DNA of 64,000 bases from Corallochytrium limacisporum (lineage: Eukaryota; Opisthokonta). The position numbers were made by a program, and so were the translations under genes. Where the stretch lies: contig PDIP01000060.1 of the NCBI GenBank assembly GCA_002811645.1, forward strand, positions 56,000 through 119,999. The letters are read 5' to 3'. Shown piece by piece: positions 1 through 9,504 of this stretch. The notes beneath the pieces were generated by a model. The model was not told the origin of the DNA, did no database searches, and saw nothing but the letters and a program-made list of their open reading frames with translations. The number at the start of each line of letters is the position of its first letter. Positions within the stretch are counted from its first letter, which is position 1.

Positions 1-446
1 GGAGGGGGAGGGGGAGGGAGGGGGAGGGGGAAAAGGACCGGCGGGCCAAAACGTACCGGGTTTTCAGTGATAGGAGCAGTACAACCGCACCAGAGAAAAT
101 TTTTTCACTTCACTACTTTTCTATCATTCAACGGTGCCTTTGTTCGGGCCATTAACACGGCCACAGACAATGTGGGCAAAAAGGGAAGTGGAAAGATGGG
201 GCTGTCGGCAAAGGAGGAGTTTGCGAAGGATGAATGAAGTGTTCACTTAGGTCGGACGTAACGTTTGGTCCTGTTATGAAGTTTTTAACGACGAAAAGAA
301 GCAGCTTAGTTTTCTGCAAGTCACGTCAACAAATTCTATTCCTTTAAGGTTAGGTATTTGATCAAGACAAGGAAGTTTAACGGAAAGGTTCTTCTTTTAA
401 TCTTAGGAAGCAAATTAGTCAAGCTTATTCACACATACAGAACACT
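1..446. other. Upstream region of the first small gene
   Basis: The window opens in a G-rich tract (about 1-30). The rest is moderately AT-rich and holds no ORF with coding character. The last 20 bases before the ATG at 447 are A/C-rich and carry the leader element annotated separately. I see no clear TATA box. A gene continuing from outside the window cannot be excluded for the first few dozen bases. Confidence 0.5.
433..443 (+). promoter_or_regulatory. Shared leader element ACATACAGAAC
   Basis: ACATACAGAAC lies 3 nt before the ATG at 447. The 200-aa gene has ACATACAAGAAC at 28558-28569, and the 135-aa gene has AGAAC followed by ACATACA at 47110-47121. It could be an initiator, a 5' UTR element or a trans-splice/transcription start context. 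The similarity is seen directly; the role is inferred. Confidence 0.4.
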
Positions 447-737
447 ATGGCACCGTACAACGGAGAACTCATCATGCCTCAGCCCGTCAAGGCTGTGAGC
501 ACTGTGCCCTGCAACTACAACAAGTCTAGTGAACTCGCTGCTCAAGCTGAGATTCTGGCCATTCTTAGCCGGAAAAACACCAGTGCACCTGGCTACAGTT
601 CACAAATGAGCGTGGCTTTCAGCCCCGTGCCTCAGCACCGTGTCGCAAGTGCCATGGACTTGCCCATGCGCAGCAAGAACCCTATGTGCTTGGATCGCCA
701 CTTCAACAACTGTTCAGTGGATCCAGCCATGGTGTAA
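447..737 (+). CDS. Small orphan protein, 96 aa
   Basis: I do not recognise this protein. It begins with ATG in a good context (cactATGG) and ends with TAA. Codon choice resembles the confident genes of the window (AAG, GTG, AAC, CAG, GCC preferred). The product is hydrophilic, with no membrane segment or signal peptide. It has three cysteines (near residues 22, 81 and 89), several methionines and scattered Ser/Pro. The ATG is preceded by an ACATACA-AGAAC leader, and a GTATGAAAA element follows 11 nt after the stop. Both are shared with two other small orphan genes here, which is the main reason to believe it is expressed. No function can be assigned. A chance ORF is possible but less likely given the codon usage and flanking motifs. 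Confidence 0.62.
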   Translation: MAPYNGELIMPQPVKAVSTVPCNYNKSSELAAQAEILAILSRKNTSAPGYSSQMSVAFSPVPQHRVASAMDLPMRSKNPMCLDRHFNNCSVDPAMV

Positions 738-748
738 GCCCTGCCAGC

Positions 749-757
749 GTATGAAAA
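749..757 (+). promoter_or_regulatory. 3' element GTATGAAAA after the 96-aa gene
   Basis: GTATGAAAA starts 11 nt after the TAA stop. The same nine bases occur at 29215-29223 and 47546-47554, just behind the stops of the other two small orphan genes. The larger genes lack it close to their stops. It may be a 3'-end formation or mRNA-fate signal; that role is inference. Confidence 0.4.
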
Positions 758-1545
758 AACCAGCATAACATATCTCGTCCATGACTCATTCATTCTTGTG
801 TAACATCCATTCTTTTGAACTCGTAATATATACTTACCATACTTGTCAAAGATCACTCAAGCAATTCGTCCAATAACTTGTCTCTTGAAGTCTTGTGAGC
901 TCACTAGCAGTCTATGTATTGAATGCTGTTGAAGTTTTCAGTTTAAAAGCGTCACAGGTCCTTGAAAGTGTCTAGTAATCCGAATCTCTTGTGTCAGCAT
1001 GAACACTATCATGAGCCAAACAGGACTATTCTGGGACTCCAAGACCAAACCATGAGCATGGTAGAGAATCTTAAGGGTGTTTTATCTATTGGAACCATAA
1101 AAACTGTACTGATGTGGCACCCTTGTTCCAAACATGGCGTCTTGATGTCTGTGATGACCAAATGGTGTCGAAAACTAGACTCCCGTCTCTCCAGCCACGT
1201 AACGTGCCCGAAATCTGGGGGTGATTTACATAGATTAAAAAATGTTAATCATATATGTGAATCAAGTCAATGACCGCATAAATTATATTGATTATTTTCC
1301 TCCCATTTGCCCGAAGGTAGGGAAGGGAGAGAAAGAGGGGAGAATGTGGGGAGGGGGCGGGGGTGTCTCAACCCTCTCTCCCCTCCCCGACCCCCCCTCC
1401 CCCCCAAACCGCGTCCCGCTTTTCCTGGAGAGAGCGAGAGAGAAGGGGGGACTGGGCCTTTTTACCATCCCTCCCTTCCTTCCCTACAAAAAGCAAGAAA
1501 AGTAAAAAGGGGGAGAAAGAAAAAAAAAATGGAAGAGAGAGTCGG

Positions 1546-1561
1546 CACACACACACACACA
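1546..1561. repeat. (CA)8 microsatellite
   Basis: Eight uninterrupted CA units inside the purine/pyrimidine-rich region upstream of the coiled-coil gene. Confidence 0.95.
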
Positions 1562-1653
1562 GAGGCACACACCAAAAGACCCAGGGAGAGCGCAAGAATA
1601 AATCTAAAAAAAATAGAACCCCCCCCCAGCCCTTTGACCTTCTCACTCTCCCA

Positions 1654-1678
1654 CTCTCTCTCTCTCTCTCTCTCTCTC
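1654..1678. repeat. (CT)12 microsatellite
   Basis: About twelve uninterrupted CT units. A second CT array lies at 1958-1976 and a GA array at 2097-2115, so the strand asymmetry flips within 450 bp. Confidence 0.95.
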
Positions 1679-1957
1679 GCTCTTCTCCAAGGCGGCTACC
1701 CGCTCGTTGGGAGGGGCGGGGTCTCGGCCAACGAACCTTTCAACTTCCCCTCGCCCTCTCTCCTTTCTGTAAAAAAAAAAATTGAAATATTTTGCTTCAG
1801 CCTTAAGAAAAAAAAAGGGGGGGGGGCTAAAAAAATTAGAGTCCCCATCCCTGCTCCCCCCCCACCAAACTCCAGGCCCTGGGGAGGGGGGGGACCCCAG
1901 GGGCAAAAGTGGCGGGAAAAAGTTGGAAATGAGGGACCTCCCTCTCCCCCCTTTCCG

Positions 1958-1976
1958 CTCTCTCTCTCTCTCTCTC
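1958..1976. repeat. CT microsatellite
   Basis: CT units continue past a single GC break into a further short CT run. They are followed by C homopolymers and a G13-type run near 2033-2045. Confidence 0.9.
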
Positions 1977-2096
1977 GCTCTCTGTCCTCTCTCTCTCCCC
2001 CCCCCCTCCCTCCCTCCTCCTTTGGCCCCGCGGGGGGGGGGGGGGTGCGGTTTTTGGAATATATCAGAGAGAGCCCCTCGGTGAGGATGGGGGGGG

Positions 2097-2115
2097 GAGA
2101 GAGAGAGAGAGAGAG
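2097..2115. repeat. GA microsatellite
   Basis: GA units directly follow a run of seven G, about 760 bp upstream of the coiled-coil gene. Confidence 0.9.
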
Positions 2116-2876
2116 GTAAAAGGGCAGCTCGGACCATTTCTTTTTGTTACTTTTCTTTTTTCGGGGTGTGCTTGGCCGGCAGGCAAGAGCTCTCTCTCTT
2201 TCTCCCCTCCCCCCGGGGCGGCCTTTTCTTTTTCTTGCTGCCTTACTTTGCTGCTGAGTCTCGCTGGGACGTGTAAATTTCCATCTATTTTGTACCAACT
2301 TCCGGGAGTAAGTAGAGACAAGAGGACCGGACGAGGAGAGGGAAGGGAGGGGAAGACAGGGTCGGAGTGCCAAGGCCGCCAGCGGTGGCGGTTTTTGAGA
2401 CCGGCTCTCTCGTTGTGTGCCCAAAAACTCTCGAGCGGGAAGGCGAGGGTGGGTTCAAGGACGGTAGTGGGGCCTCTATACTCCCAGAAGGGAGGAGGGG
2501 GGGGAGGGGGAGGGGTTTGATTGAACCGCGAACTTTTTGTGTCTTTTTGGGTCTTTTTTTGTCTTCGTTCGTGCTTCTGAGACAAGGACCGGCCTTGTTG
2601 CCTATCGACGGGTGACAAAAGGCACGTATGTGTGTGTGGTTATTACTTTGGAAATGACTCGGCTTCCCGTGTTCATCTTAACGGTGGTTCGAATGAACCG
2701 GGAGAATCATTGACGGCTGGTACAAAACAGGTGCCTCGTAGTCTTGCTCGGAACTCAACGCTTGCTTTTCGAGAAGCTGTAAAGGAAGACATTTATCCCA
2801 TTTCCACGGTTTCAGCGTGTCATGTAAATACAGCTCCGTCGGGACACCCAAAGGAACACAAACTGTTAATTGAAGC

Positions 2877-5351
2877 ATGAGTGATATCATTAGCCCAACG
2901 CGGGCTGTGGTCACTCCGGCCAACAAGCGCCGTCTAATGAAGGACCTAGAGTTGCTCAAGAGCGAATCTACGACACGGTCTGCTTCACGCTCGGCACTGG
3001 GAAATCTTGGCGGTATCAACACTCCCATGCGTCAGTCCGTTGGCCTTAAAACTATTCCCAGTCCGGCCAGTGCCAAACCAATTAATCGCGCCGAGTTGCT
3101 GAAAAAGTACACTGCGGACGCACCGGTATCAATCCAGGACCAGCTCAAGGAAAATGGTGCTCAAATCCAGGAGGAACGTCAGCGGTTCAAGCGGGATCTC
3201 TCCGCCAAAGACGAACAGATCGATAGGCTTACTTACAAGATCAGCAAGCTAGAGCATGAGCTCAACAGCGCTCAGGAAGGATTTGCTGCTCTGGAGGCTG
3301 ACAAGGCTCTCCTTGAGTCAAAGGTTACCAGCCTCCGGGAGCAGAACGAAGAATTGACGGAACGCATTACCCAAGAGGCCTCTTTGGCAGACGATCAGTT
3401 TGCTCACATTCGCACCCTGGAGGGTGAGATCGTGGATCTGAAGGACCAGATTTCCATTCTTCAATCCGAGGCACAGTCCAGTTCTACCCCAATGGAGTCG
3501 GCCCCTTTCAAAGAAATTGCCGAACTCTTTGCCCGCAACGAGCGCATGGAGTCCCAGGTGCTGAACCGCATTCGTGGCATGAAACAAACTCTCCTCGCAC
3601 AGAAATCAGAACTAGACGCCAAACGCGAGGCCATGAAGGTTCAGATTGAAGAGGTAAAGGCCGCTGCTTCTGCCCAATCTGAGAACAGTGAGGATATCAA
3701 GCACCTGCAGTCCGTCATTGAGGACCTGCAAAAGCAGAATGGCGACCTTATGGCACAGATGGCGGCCGTTAAGATTTCGGAGGTCGTTCCCAAGTCCGTT
3801 GTTGATGCTATTGCTTCGTCTATTGAGAATACCCCTGTCAAGGACCAGCGTGCGCTCGCTGCCAAGACCCCGGTCCCGGCGCCGGCGTCCGCAACGAAGC
3901 AGACGGAGATGCTCACCGAACTTCGGACGCAAATGGACTTCCTCGCCGAGGAGAATCGTGTCTGGCAGGAAAGCATTGAAGACTTGGAGCGTGAACTAGC
4001 GACCGTGACCGAACAGCGCGATACTCTGAGGGAGCGTCTAACCGAGCTGGAATCCGTGGCTGCCAACTTTGAGTCCTTGCGCACGCAGACAGAGGCCACC
4101 GCCTCTGAGAACTTGGTCCTCCAGAAAGAACACACCGAACTCAAGGACTCACTGCGCAAATCCTGTGCAGAGATCGTCAGCCTTGAAGAGAAGCTCAGCG
4201 CCACCACTGCTGAGAGCAAGCGCCACGAAGGTCTGCACCGCGACGCCCTGCGTCGCATCAGTCAGCTCAGCCGTGAGACTGGTGACTTTAAACGTGCTTC
4301 GGAGGACGCCCGTCGCCATCGTCAGCAGGTCGCAGAACGGGACTGCAGGATCAATGACCTCGAGAACGAGCTCATGGCCACTGGAAAGGCCCTGAACGAC
4401 ACTCTGGCCAGGTTTGACGTTGTCTGTGCCCAGTTCAGGGACAATGAAGAGTCCCGCATTGCAGATATTCAGCGTCAACTCGATGAGAGCAGCCGCGCGG
4501 TTGCCCAAATTTCCCAGGAGCGCGACCGCCTGCGCCGGGAGAACGCCGATCTGCGAGAGGAATTGGCCGAGCTGAACGAGCAGGTCGCGACGTCAAGCCC
4601 AGTCTCTCCCAACGAACTGGCCATCGCTGCCGAACAGGAAGATGATGACATAACCATGGCCTCCTTGTCGCCTAGGGAAAGTAAGAAGAGCCGCCGTGTG
4701 ACCATGTCCGGCACGGACATGATTGCCCGTCTGAATATGAAGGTTGTCAGCCAGGACGAGAGCCTGCAGGAGGCCCGTCGCGAGATCATTCGCCTGTCGG
4801 AGGAAAACGAGCGCCTCGGCGTGAGCGTTATGGAGGCTGAAGCCGAGTATAGTGCCAAGGTGGCCGAACTACAGCACCAGCTGCAGTCTGCGACCCAGGA
4901 CAACGCCGCGAAGGCAATGGAAGTGCTGGACCTGGACTCCAGCCTCGAGTCCGTGAGGTCCGTGCTGCGAGACCATGCTGACGCTCTGCGACCCATCTCC
5001 GCCCAAATGGCTCAGCTCTTGGACGGTGTGCTGGCCGCATCAAAAGTGCGCAACGCCCAGCAGCACCGGGCCATGGCCCAGGCCAACATGGCTGAGAGTG
5101 AGCGCCTGATTGAGGAGCAGTGGAAGGACGTCGGCGGCGGAAGTAACATTCACGGTGATGACGAGGATTCTACTGCCGCCAGCGAGATCCTGGTGGTGCA
5201 GCCGAAGCAGCGGCAGCAGCCGCATGACGAGGAAGAGGAGGAGGTCACCATGGGTCTGCGTGGTTTATTGGCTACCCCTCAGGCCCGCAGGCGTCCTGTT
5301 CTGCCCGCCGATCAGCGATCGCCGTCACGCATGAGCCCCATGCAACTGTAA
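2877..5351 (+). CDS. Long coiled-coil protein, 824 aa
   Basis: The ORF runs from ATG at 2877 to TAA. A mostly unstructured N-terminus (residues 1-75) carries SPT, TPM and SPA sites and basic stretches. Heptad-rich coiled coil fills about residues 85-210, 220-300, 340-575 and 620-700 (EELTERI, LRERLTEL, RRENADLREELAELNEQV). Breaks are rich in Ser/Pro/Thr. An acidic segment with a run of E lies near residues 785-792, and a basic tail has S/T-P-x-R/K-like sites (near the final SPSRMSPMQL). The pattern of coiled-coil rods flanked by proline-directed phosphorylation sites is typical of centrosome, spindle, kinetochore or Golgi tethers, but I recognise no family domain, so function is unassigned. 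It is tail-to-tail with the channel gene, 255 bp apart. Coding status is very likely from length and codon usage. Confidence 0.88.
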   Translation: MSDIISPTRAVVTPANKRRLMKDLELLKSESTTRSASRSALGNLGGINTPMRQSVGLKTIPSPASAKPINRAELLKKYTADAPVSIQDQLKENGAQIQEERQRFKRDLSAKDEQIDRLTYKISKLEHELNSAQEGFAALEADKALLESKVTSLREQNEELTERITQEASLADDQFAHIRTLEGEIVDLKDQISILQSEAQSSSTPMESAPFKEIAELFARNERMESQVLNRIRGMKQTLLAQKSELDAKREAMKVQIEEVKAAASAQSENSEDIKHLQSVIEDLQKQNGDLMAQMAAVKISEVVPKSVVDAIASSIENTPVKDQRALAAKTPVPAPASATKQTEMLTELRTQMDFLAEENRVWQESIEDLERELATVTEQRDTLRERLTELESVAANFESLRTQTEATASENLVLQKEHTELKDSLRKSCAEIVSLEEKLSATTAESKRHEGLHRDALRRISQLSRETGDFKRASEDARRHRQQVAERDCRINDLENELMATGKALNDTLARFDVVCAQFRDNEESRIADIQRQLDESSRAVAQISQERDRLRRENADLREELAELNEQVATSSPVSPNELAIAAEQEDDDITMASLSPRESKKSRRVTMSGTDMIARLNMKVVSQDESLQEARREIIRLSEENERLGVSVMEAEAEYSAKVAELQHQLQSATQDNAAKAMEVLDLDSSLESVRSVLRDHADALRPISAQMAQLLDGVLAASKVRNAQQHRAMAQANMAESERLIEEQWKDVGGGSNIHGDDEDSTAASEILVVQPKQRQQPHDEEEEEVTMGLRGLLATPQARRRPVLPADQRSPSRMSPMQL

Positions 5352-5606
5352 AAAAAGTTCTCTTTAGCCATTGCATCGTTCTCACATTCATTAAAATCAT
5401 ATGTTATCTGTAGTTGCACATTGACCTAAAATGAGTATACGAAAAACAGAAGCAACGCAAGGCTTGTCGGTTCGATCATTGCACCATAACCTTGGCCGGT
5501 ATGTGTCCAGCACCATTATTTGTCAACGAAATGATATGTATGTATATTAGCATATATAAGACTATGTAAACGTAGAATGTGGTTTGATGATATGTGCAGA
5601 GACACA
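5352..5606. other. Convergent intergenic spacer
   Basis: This 255-bp AT-leaning spacer lies between the stops of the coiled-coil gene (+) and the channel gene (-). It must hold both 3' ends. AATGAG/ATTAAAA-like A/T tracts near 5390 and a TATATA stretch near 5540-5560 could serve as 3'-end signals. No gene seen. Confidence 0.6.
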
Positions 5607-8153
5607 CTAATTCGATGATTGGGACCCGGTGGTGGCGTTCGGTGCGTAGAGGTCATCTTCGGTGGTGGTGGTGGTGGTACCGCGCTTCTTCTCTTCGGAA
5701 ATGCGTGTTGGTGCACCAGTGCCGTGTGCAGATTCTAAACCCTCCATATCTGTGTAGAACTCGGGCAACTCGTGTGTCTTGGGGTAGCGGACAATGTAGT
5801 CGCTGCGATAAGTGGACATGACGGAGGGACGGAAGAGCTCGCGGTACACCGGAAGAGTTGGGTTGTATACACTCCGTTTTTCACCGCTCTCAATATCCTT
5901 GATGGACAGTTCGACATTCTGGAGCTGGCGCCGCATCGGGCTAAGGGAGCCAGAAGAGACGTTGTCAGGGGTGTTCAGATCATGGCCGCCGAACTTCAGG
6001 TCAGAACGGCGAGGGCTTGGCTCGCGTGGATGCTTAGGGTCAAGGCCAGCCAGGCCACGGTCCATGCGAGAACTATTGTACAGGGAAGTCCAGGTGGTGG
6101 GCTTCTTGTAGAACTTCTTGGTGGTCGAAGACCAGACAAGCAGGAAGATGGGGGCAGGGATCAGCAAGGGAGCAGCAACGGGCATCTCCTTGATACCAAG
6201 CACACCAATCATAGTCAGCTCGGCAATGAACATGGCCGCAACCATTCGATCAAACATTACGGGCCAGAGAGTACCACCAGCGTCGTACAGAGGAATATTG
6301 ACAAACATAGCCTGGTTGCGCCAGACAAAGAAGTTGATCAGGAAGTACAGACCGCTAATGAGAATCATCAGAGGGGCAATGGGGGCGTAGACGGCGAAGA
6401 AGATAAAATAGAGCAAGAAGTCGCTCAGTACGGTACCGTAGGGGATGGGACCGGGTTCGGTGGCGGCCTTGCGTCCAAATTCAGTCTTGGCCATCTTGAG
6501 CTTAATGTTGCCAATGATCAGATCCCCGAGACGAAGCAGCTCCATGGGAGTCTTAGCCAGAGCAGCCAGGAGGGTCAAATTAATAAAGGTGGAGGCCTGA
6601 CTCGGCAGGGACTCGGCCAGAGTTTCCACGATGGACGTAGGGTCGTCAATGATGGCGTTGATCTCGCTCAGGACAGAACCAGCCAGGGTAGTGATAAGGA
6701 ACACGTTGAACACGGAGAAGATGTACACCTTGCTCACAGTGCCGCGGTCCAGGTCAGAGTTGCGGAAGACACCTTCTTGGTGAGTGAGTGCCTTCATCAT
6801 CGGGGGTAGGAAGGCAAAGAAGATGATCAAAGCGAGTGATGGCAAGAAACCTTCAAGGAAACCCTTAACGACGGGACTAGCGTTCGCAACGTCCTCCAGG
6901 AAGGGTAGGCGCTCGCTGAGGGACTCCAGAGTGGTCAGTGAGGACACAAAGGTAATGGGAATGGTGTAGAACAACACGATGGCAGCCACGACGGTGCCCA
7001 CAACGCATTTGCGAATCTGTCGCGATTTCAGGTTAATCTGCAGGTTTTTCCAGTTCACATCCCGGACTTCGGGGGCGGGGCTAGCAAAGTAGTTGAAGGC
7101 TGTGTCCTCCATCACAGCCTGACCAGCACAGGCGGCGGCAACATAGCTCTTGAATGTGATGAAGGCGGCAGGAACGGCAAGCTCGCCTTTCTCGGCAGCA
7201 GTGCGATCCTCCTTCAGAAGCTCGGCGACCATTTCGTCCTCCTTCTCACACCATTCCAGAGTGTCCACCTGTTCACCGCACAATCCTAAGAATCCAAGCT
7301 TGTGCCTCATGCGGGTACCCTCCCGATCCATTTGGGCCTCAGCCTCAACACGCTTCAGTCCGGCCTTATCGCGACGCTCCATGAGATCAAAGAATTGGCG
7401 CAGGTCACGTACCATGTAGACAGCCTCGACCTCTCCGGGGAAAACGGCATCCATACGACGGGTCAGCCATTCTTTGTCGCCGACGCGGTCTGCCGGGATA
7501 TCGGTGAGCAGGATGCTTGTGGAGTGAGGACGAGGGCGAAGAGAGTCCTGCTGTTTGTAGCTCAAGTACCAGCGCCATTCGTTGGAACAGAGGACAATGA
7601 AAACAATCAGATTGTAGTAGGTGACAATGAAATGGGCCCACAGGGATGGATCACCGGAGGCCACGTTGGCCATACTCAGCCTGTCAAAGTCCCCTACGTC
7701 ATTATCACCAGTGACATTAATGGGGATTAGGATGATAAAGTCAACCACGAACCAGGCCACCGCCAGACGCAAGCAGAGCTTCAGGAAGCGGCTCATCATG
7801 GTGATATCCATACCATAATTCTTGAATAGAGTGTCATCGTCGGTTAAGCAGACCAATTTGATCCACTCGAGCAGATTCTTGCCTTCCGGAGCCTTAATGC
7901 CCTTGCGCTCCATGTACTGTGATCGTTCATCCCGAGGGTAGTAGGTCTTTGGGTACTTGGGTCTTAAGATGAGAACCGCAATGACCACAATAATAGCAAT
8001 GGCACCGTTAATCACCAGGGACGTTAGAAATGAGTCCAGCGAGTTAGAGGTGGAGGCGTCATCCACGTCACCAGGCTGTGTCTGGCCCATGGAACCCATG
8101 GGACCGAACAGGGCCAAGGCTGCTGTTGCCAGCGGAAGATTGACCCGAAGCAT
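5607..8153 (-). CDS. CSC1/TMEM63-family osmosensitive cation channel, 848 aa
   Basis: Predicted calcium-permeable, mechanically or osmotically gated channel of the CSC1/OSCA/TMEM63 family (RSN1 / PHM7-type domains). A possible cleavable signal (residues 1-23) is followed by a first membrane helix (about 49-65, VINGAIAIIVVIAVLIL). Two more helices precede a large cytosolic RNA-recognition-like domain (about 200-385). This contains the STSILLTDIP entry typical of the family and the ...NWKNLQINLKSRQIRK segment that re-enters the membrane. Seven or so helices follow in the RSN1_7TM region (about 390-700), including FLPSLALIIFFAFLPPMM and FLLYFIFFAVYAPIAPLMILISGLYF. The C-terminal 150 residues are cytosolic and rich in Ser/Thr/Pro, ending in a T-run. 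The ATG is the first in frame; length is normal for the family. Membrane location is known from the family; the gating stimulus is not shown here. Confidence 0.93.
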   Translation of the reverse strand: MLRVNLPLATAALALFGPMGSMGQTQPGDVDDASTSNSLDSFLTSLVINGAIAIIVVIAVLILRPKYPKTYYPRDERSQYMERKGIKAPEGKNLLEWIKLVCLTDDDTLFKNYGMDITMMSRFLKLCLRLAVAWFVVDFIILIPINVTGDNDVGDFDRLSMANVASGDPSLWAHFIVTYYNLIVFIVLCSNEWRWYLSYKQQDSLRPRPHSTSILLTDIPADRVGDKEWLTRRMDAVFPGEVEAVYMVRDLRQFFDLMERRDKAGLKRVEAEAQMDREGTRMRHKLGFLGLCGEQVDTLEWCEKEDEMVAELLKEDRTAAEKGELAVPAAFITFKSYVAAACAGQAVMEDTAFNYFASPAPEVRDVNWKNLQINLKSRQIRKCVVGTVVAAIVLFYTIPITFVSSLTTLESLSERLPFLEDVANASPVVKGFLEGFLPSLALIIFFAFLPPMMKALTHQEGVFRNSDLDRGTVSKVYIFSVFNVFLITTLAGSVLSEINAIIDDPTSIVETLAESLPSQASTFINLTLLAALAKTPMELLRLGDLIIGNIKLKMAKTEFGRKAATEPGPIPYGTVLSDFLLYFIFFAVYAPIAPLMILISGLYFLINFFVWRNQAMFVNIPLYDAGGTLWPVMFDRMVAAMFIAELTMIGVLGIKEMPVAAPLLIPAPIFLLVWSSTTKKFYKKPTTWTSLYNSSRMDRGLAGLDPKHPREPSPRRSDLKFGGHDLNTPDNVSSGSLSPMRRQLQNVELSIKDIESGEKRSVYNPTLPVYRELFRPSVMSTYRSDYIVRYPKTHELPEFYTDMEGLESAHGTGAPTRISEEKKRGTTTTTTEDDLYAPNATTGSQSSN

Positions 8154-8648
8154 GGCGAAGAGCTGTGTAATTGGACTGCTTTGAACAGAAGCAAAAAGTA
8201 ACAGAACTTTGCTTCAAGGAGATCTTGGAGCCAAGTCTCTCTGTCTTCAAGGGTCGGGTGTACAACGAACTTGCTGCCCTACGACTTCTTAATTCCTTTC
8301 GGAGTTTTGTACTACTCTTATTACCTTCCCTCACATACATTATTCTTAAGTTGCCTACATGTACCTTCCCTTGATCCTCATTCGGAGAGAACAGCTATTG
8401 GTGTTAAGCCGTGTTGCGTTCTCACAACAAATTCTCTATTCCATTCACCAGAGTGGGCGCTCGGGCAATGTCATGTTCTTGTGATTCTCGATACATCTCC
8501 TTGTGGAGTCTTCGGTACAGCGATCGTATCACTGCTTCTGCACAGGGGGCGACACTCTGGGCAAACTCGTCCACCCAAAAAAAAAAATAAGGGAAAAGGA
8601 AAGAACCCACCCAAAGATAAAAAAGTGCAGGTTCGGTCAGCACCTGTC

Positions 8649-8671
8649 CTCTCTCTCTCTCTCTCTCTCTC
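8649..8671. repeat. CT microsatellite
   Basis: About eleven CT units, roughly 500 bp upstream of the channel gene head. Confidence 0.95.
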
Positions 8672-8727
8672 CCACTCACCCGAAACCCTCCCGTCCCGAC
8701 CCTTCTCCCTTTTCTCTTCCCTACCTC

Positions 8728-8731
<4 letters not shown>

Positions 8732-8767
<36 letters not shown>
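8732..8767. repeat. (CT)18 microsatellite
   Basis: Eighteen uninterrupted CT units, the longest dinucleotide array in the window. Confidence 0.95.
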
Positions 8768-8769
<2 letters not shown>

Positions 8770-8832
8770 CTTCTCCCGTCACGCACGCTCTTTGTGCCTT
8801 GTGCTTTTTGGGAACGGGACTTTGAAACCCTT

Positions 8833-8845
8833 CCCCCCCGGGGGG
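8833..8845. repeat. C7-G6 homopolymer palindrome
   Basis: Seven C are directly followed by six G. This is one of several C-run/G-run junctions in intergenic DNA of this window. Confidence 0.85.
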
Positions 8846-9486
8846 CCCTCCTTCGCTTCTTGAGGTCGTTGCAACTTTGTGTGATGGTGTCCACTGATGC
8901 GTATACCCACTGGCGACACTACCATATTAATTGTTTTGTACTCCTTATGCTAAATGTATATAAGACATTGGAATAGTCAGAGGTACGTTGGGCATCCTAC
9001 CCACAATATGAACCCGCGGTGGGTTGGGCAAGAACTGGCTGAGGGAACCGCGGGGTTGTATGAACAAAAATTTCAAGGAACGAACCACCCAGCCACCCCA
9101 ACACCCAAAGAACCCAGGGCGCAGGCTCAAAAGAGGATAATGGAATTGGGCGCGGCGGGGACTTAAAATACGGCCCTCTCTCTCTCTCTCCTTCCCCCTT
9201 CCTTGCTATTTTTTTCTTTTCCTTTCTTTCCTTCCTTCTTCCTTTTCGTTTCTTTCTAGTGTCCATCCCCCCCCCCCTTCTCCCTGCTGCTTCTGCGTTG
9301 AACCGTCCCTCGCCTTCTTCCCCCCCCCTCCCCCGCGGGGGCCGGGGGGCCCTGGGTCTCCTTCTCTTGTTCTGGTCCTGGCTCCTGCACCTCTCGCCTT
9401 AAAAAAAAAAGGAATGTATCCTTTGGGACAGGGCTTTTTAAAGTGTTTCATTTCCTTCGTTTTCTTTCGTACTTTCGTCGCGCTTG

Positions 9487-9504
9487 CTCTCTCTCTCTCT
9501 CTCT
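9487..9504. repeat. CT microsatellite
   Basis: Nine CT units in the gene-poor region. Confidence 0.9.

Larger units (their letters stand above)
738..2876. other. Intergenic region with low-complexity tracts
   Basis: No convincing gene lies in this 2.1-kb gap. From about 1300 to 2530 the plus strand is an alternating series of long C/T and G/A runs, homopolymer G/C/A runs and microsatellites. Long ORFs crossing it translate to Ser/Pro/Arg/Gly low complexity and open in several frames on both strands, so they are composition artefacts. The last 300 bp before the coiled-coil gene return to ordinary composition and are its likely promoter and 5' UTR. Confidence 0.6.

Noticed and set aside
1307-2424. 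Long ORFs on both strands through the purine/pyrimidine block
   Set aside because: Open in four frames at once with Pro/Ser/Arg/Gly runs. They reflect the scarcity of stop codons in C/T and G/A tracts.
2632-2880. 82-codon ORF overlapping the ATG of the coiled-coil gene (ATGA)
   Set aside because: It opens only with GTG. An upstream ORF is conceivable but the product has no coding character.
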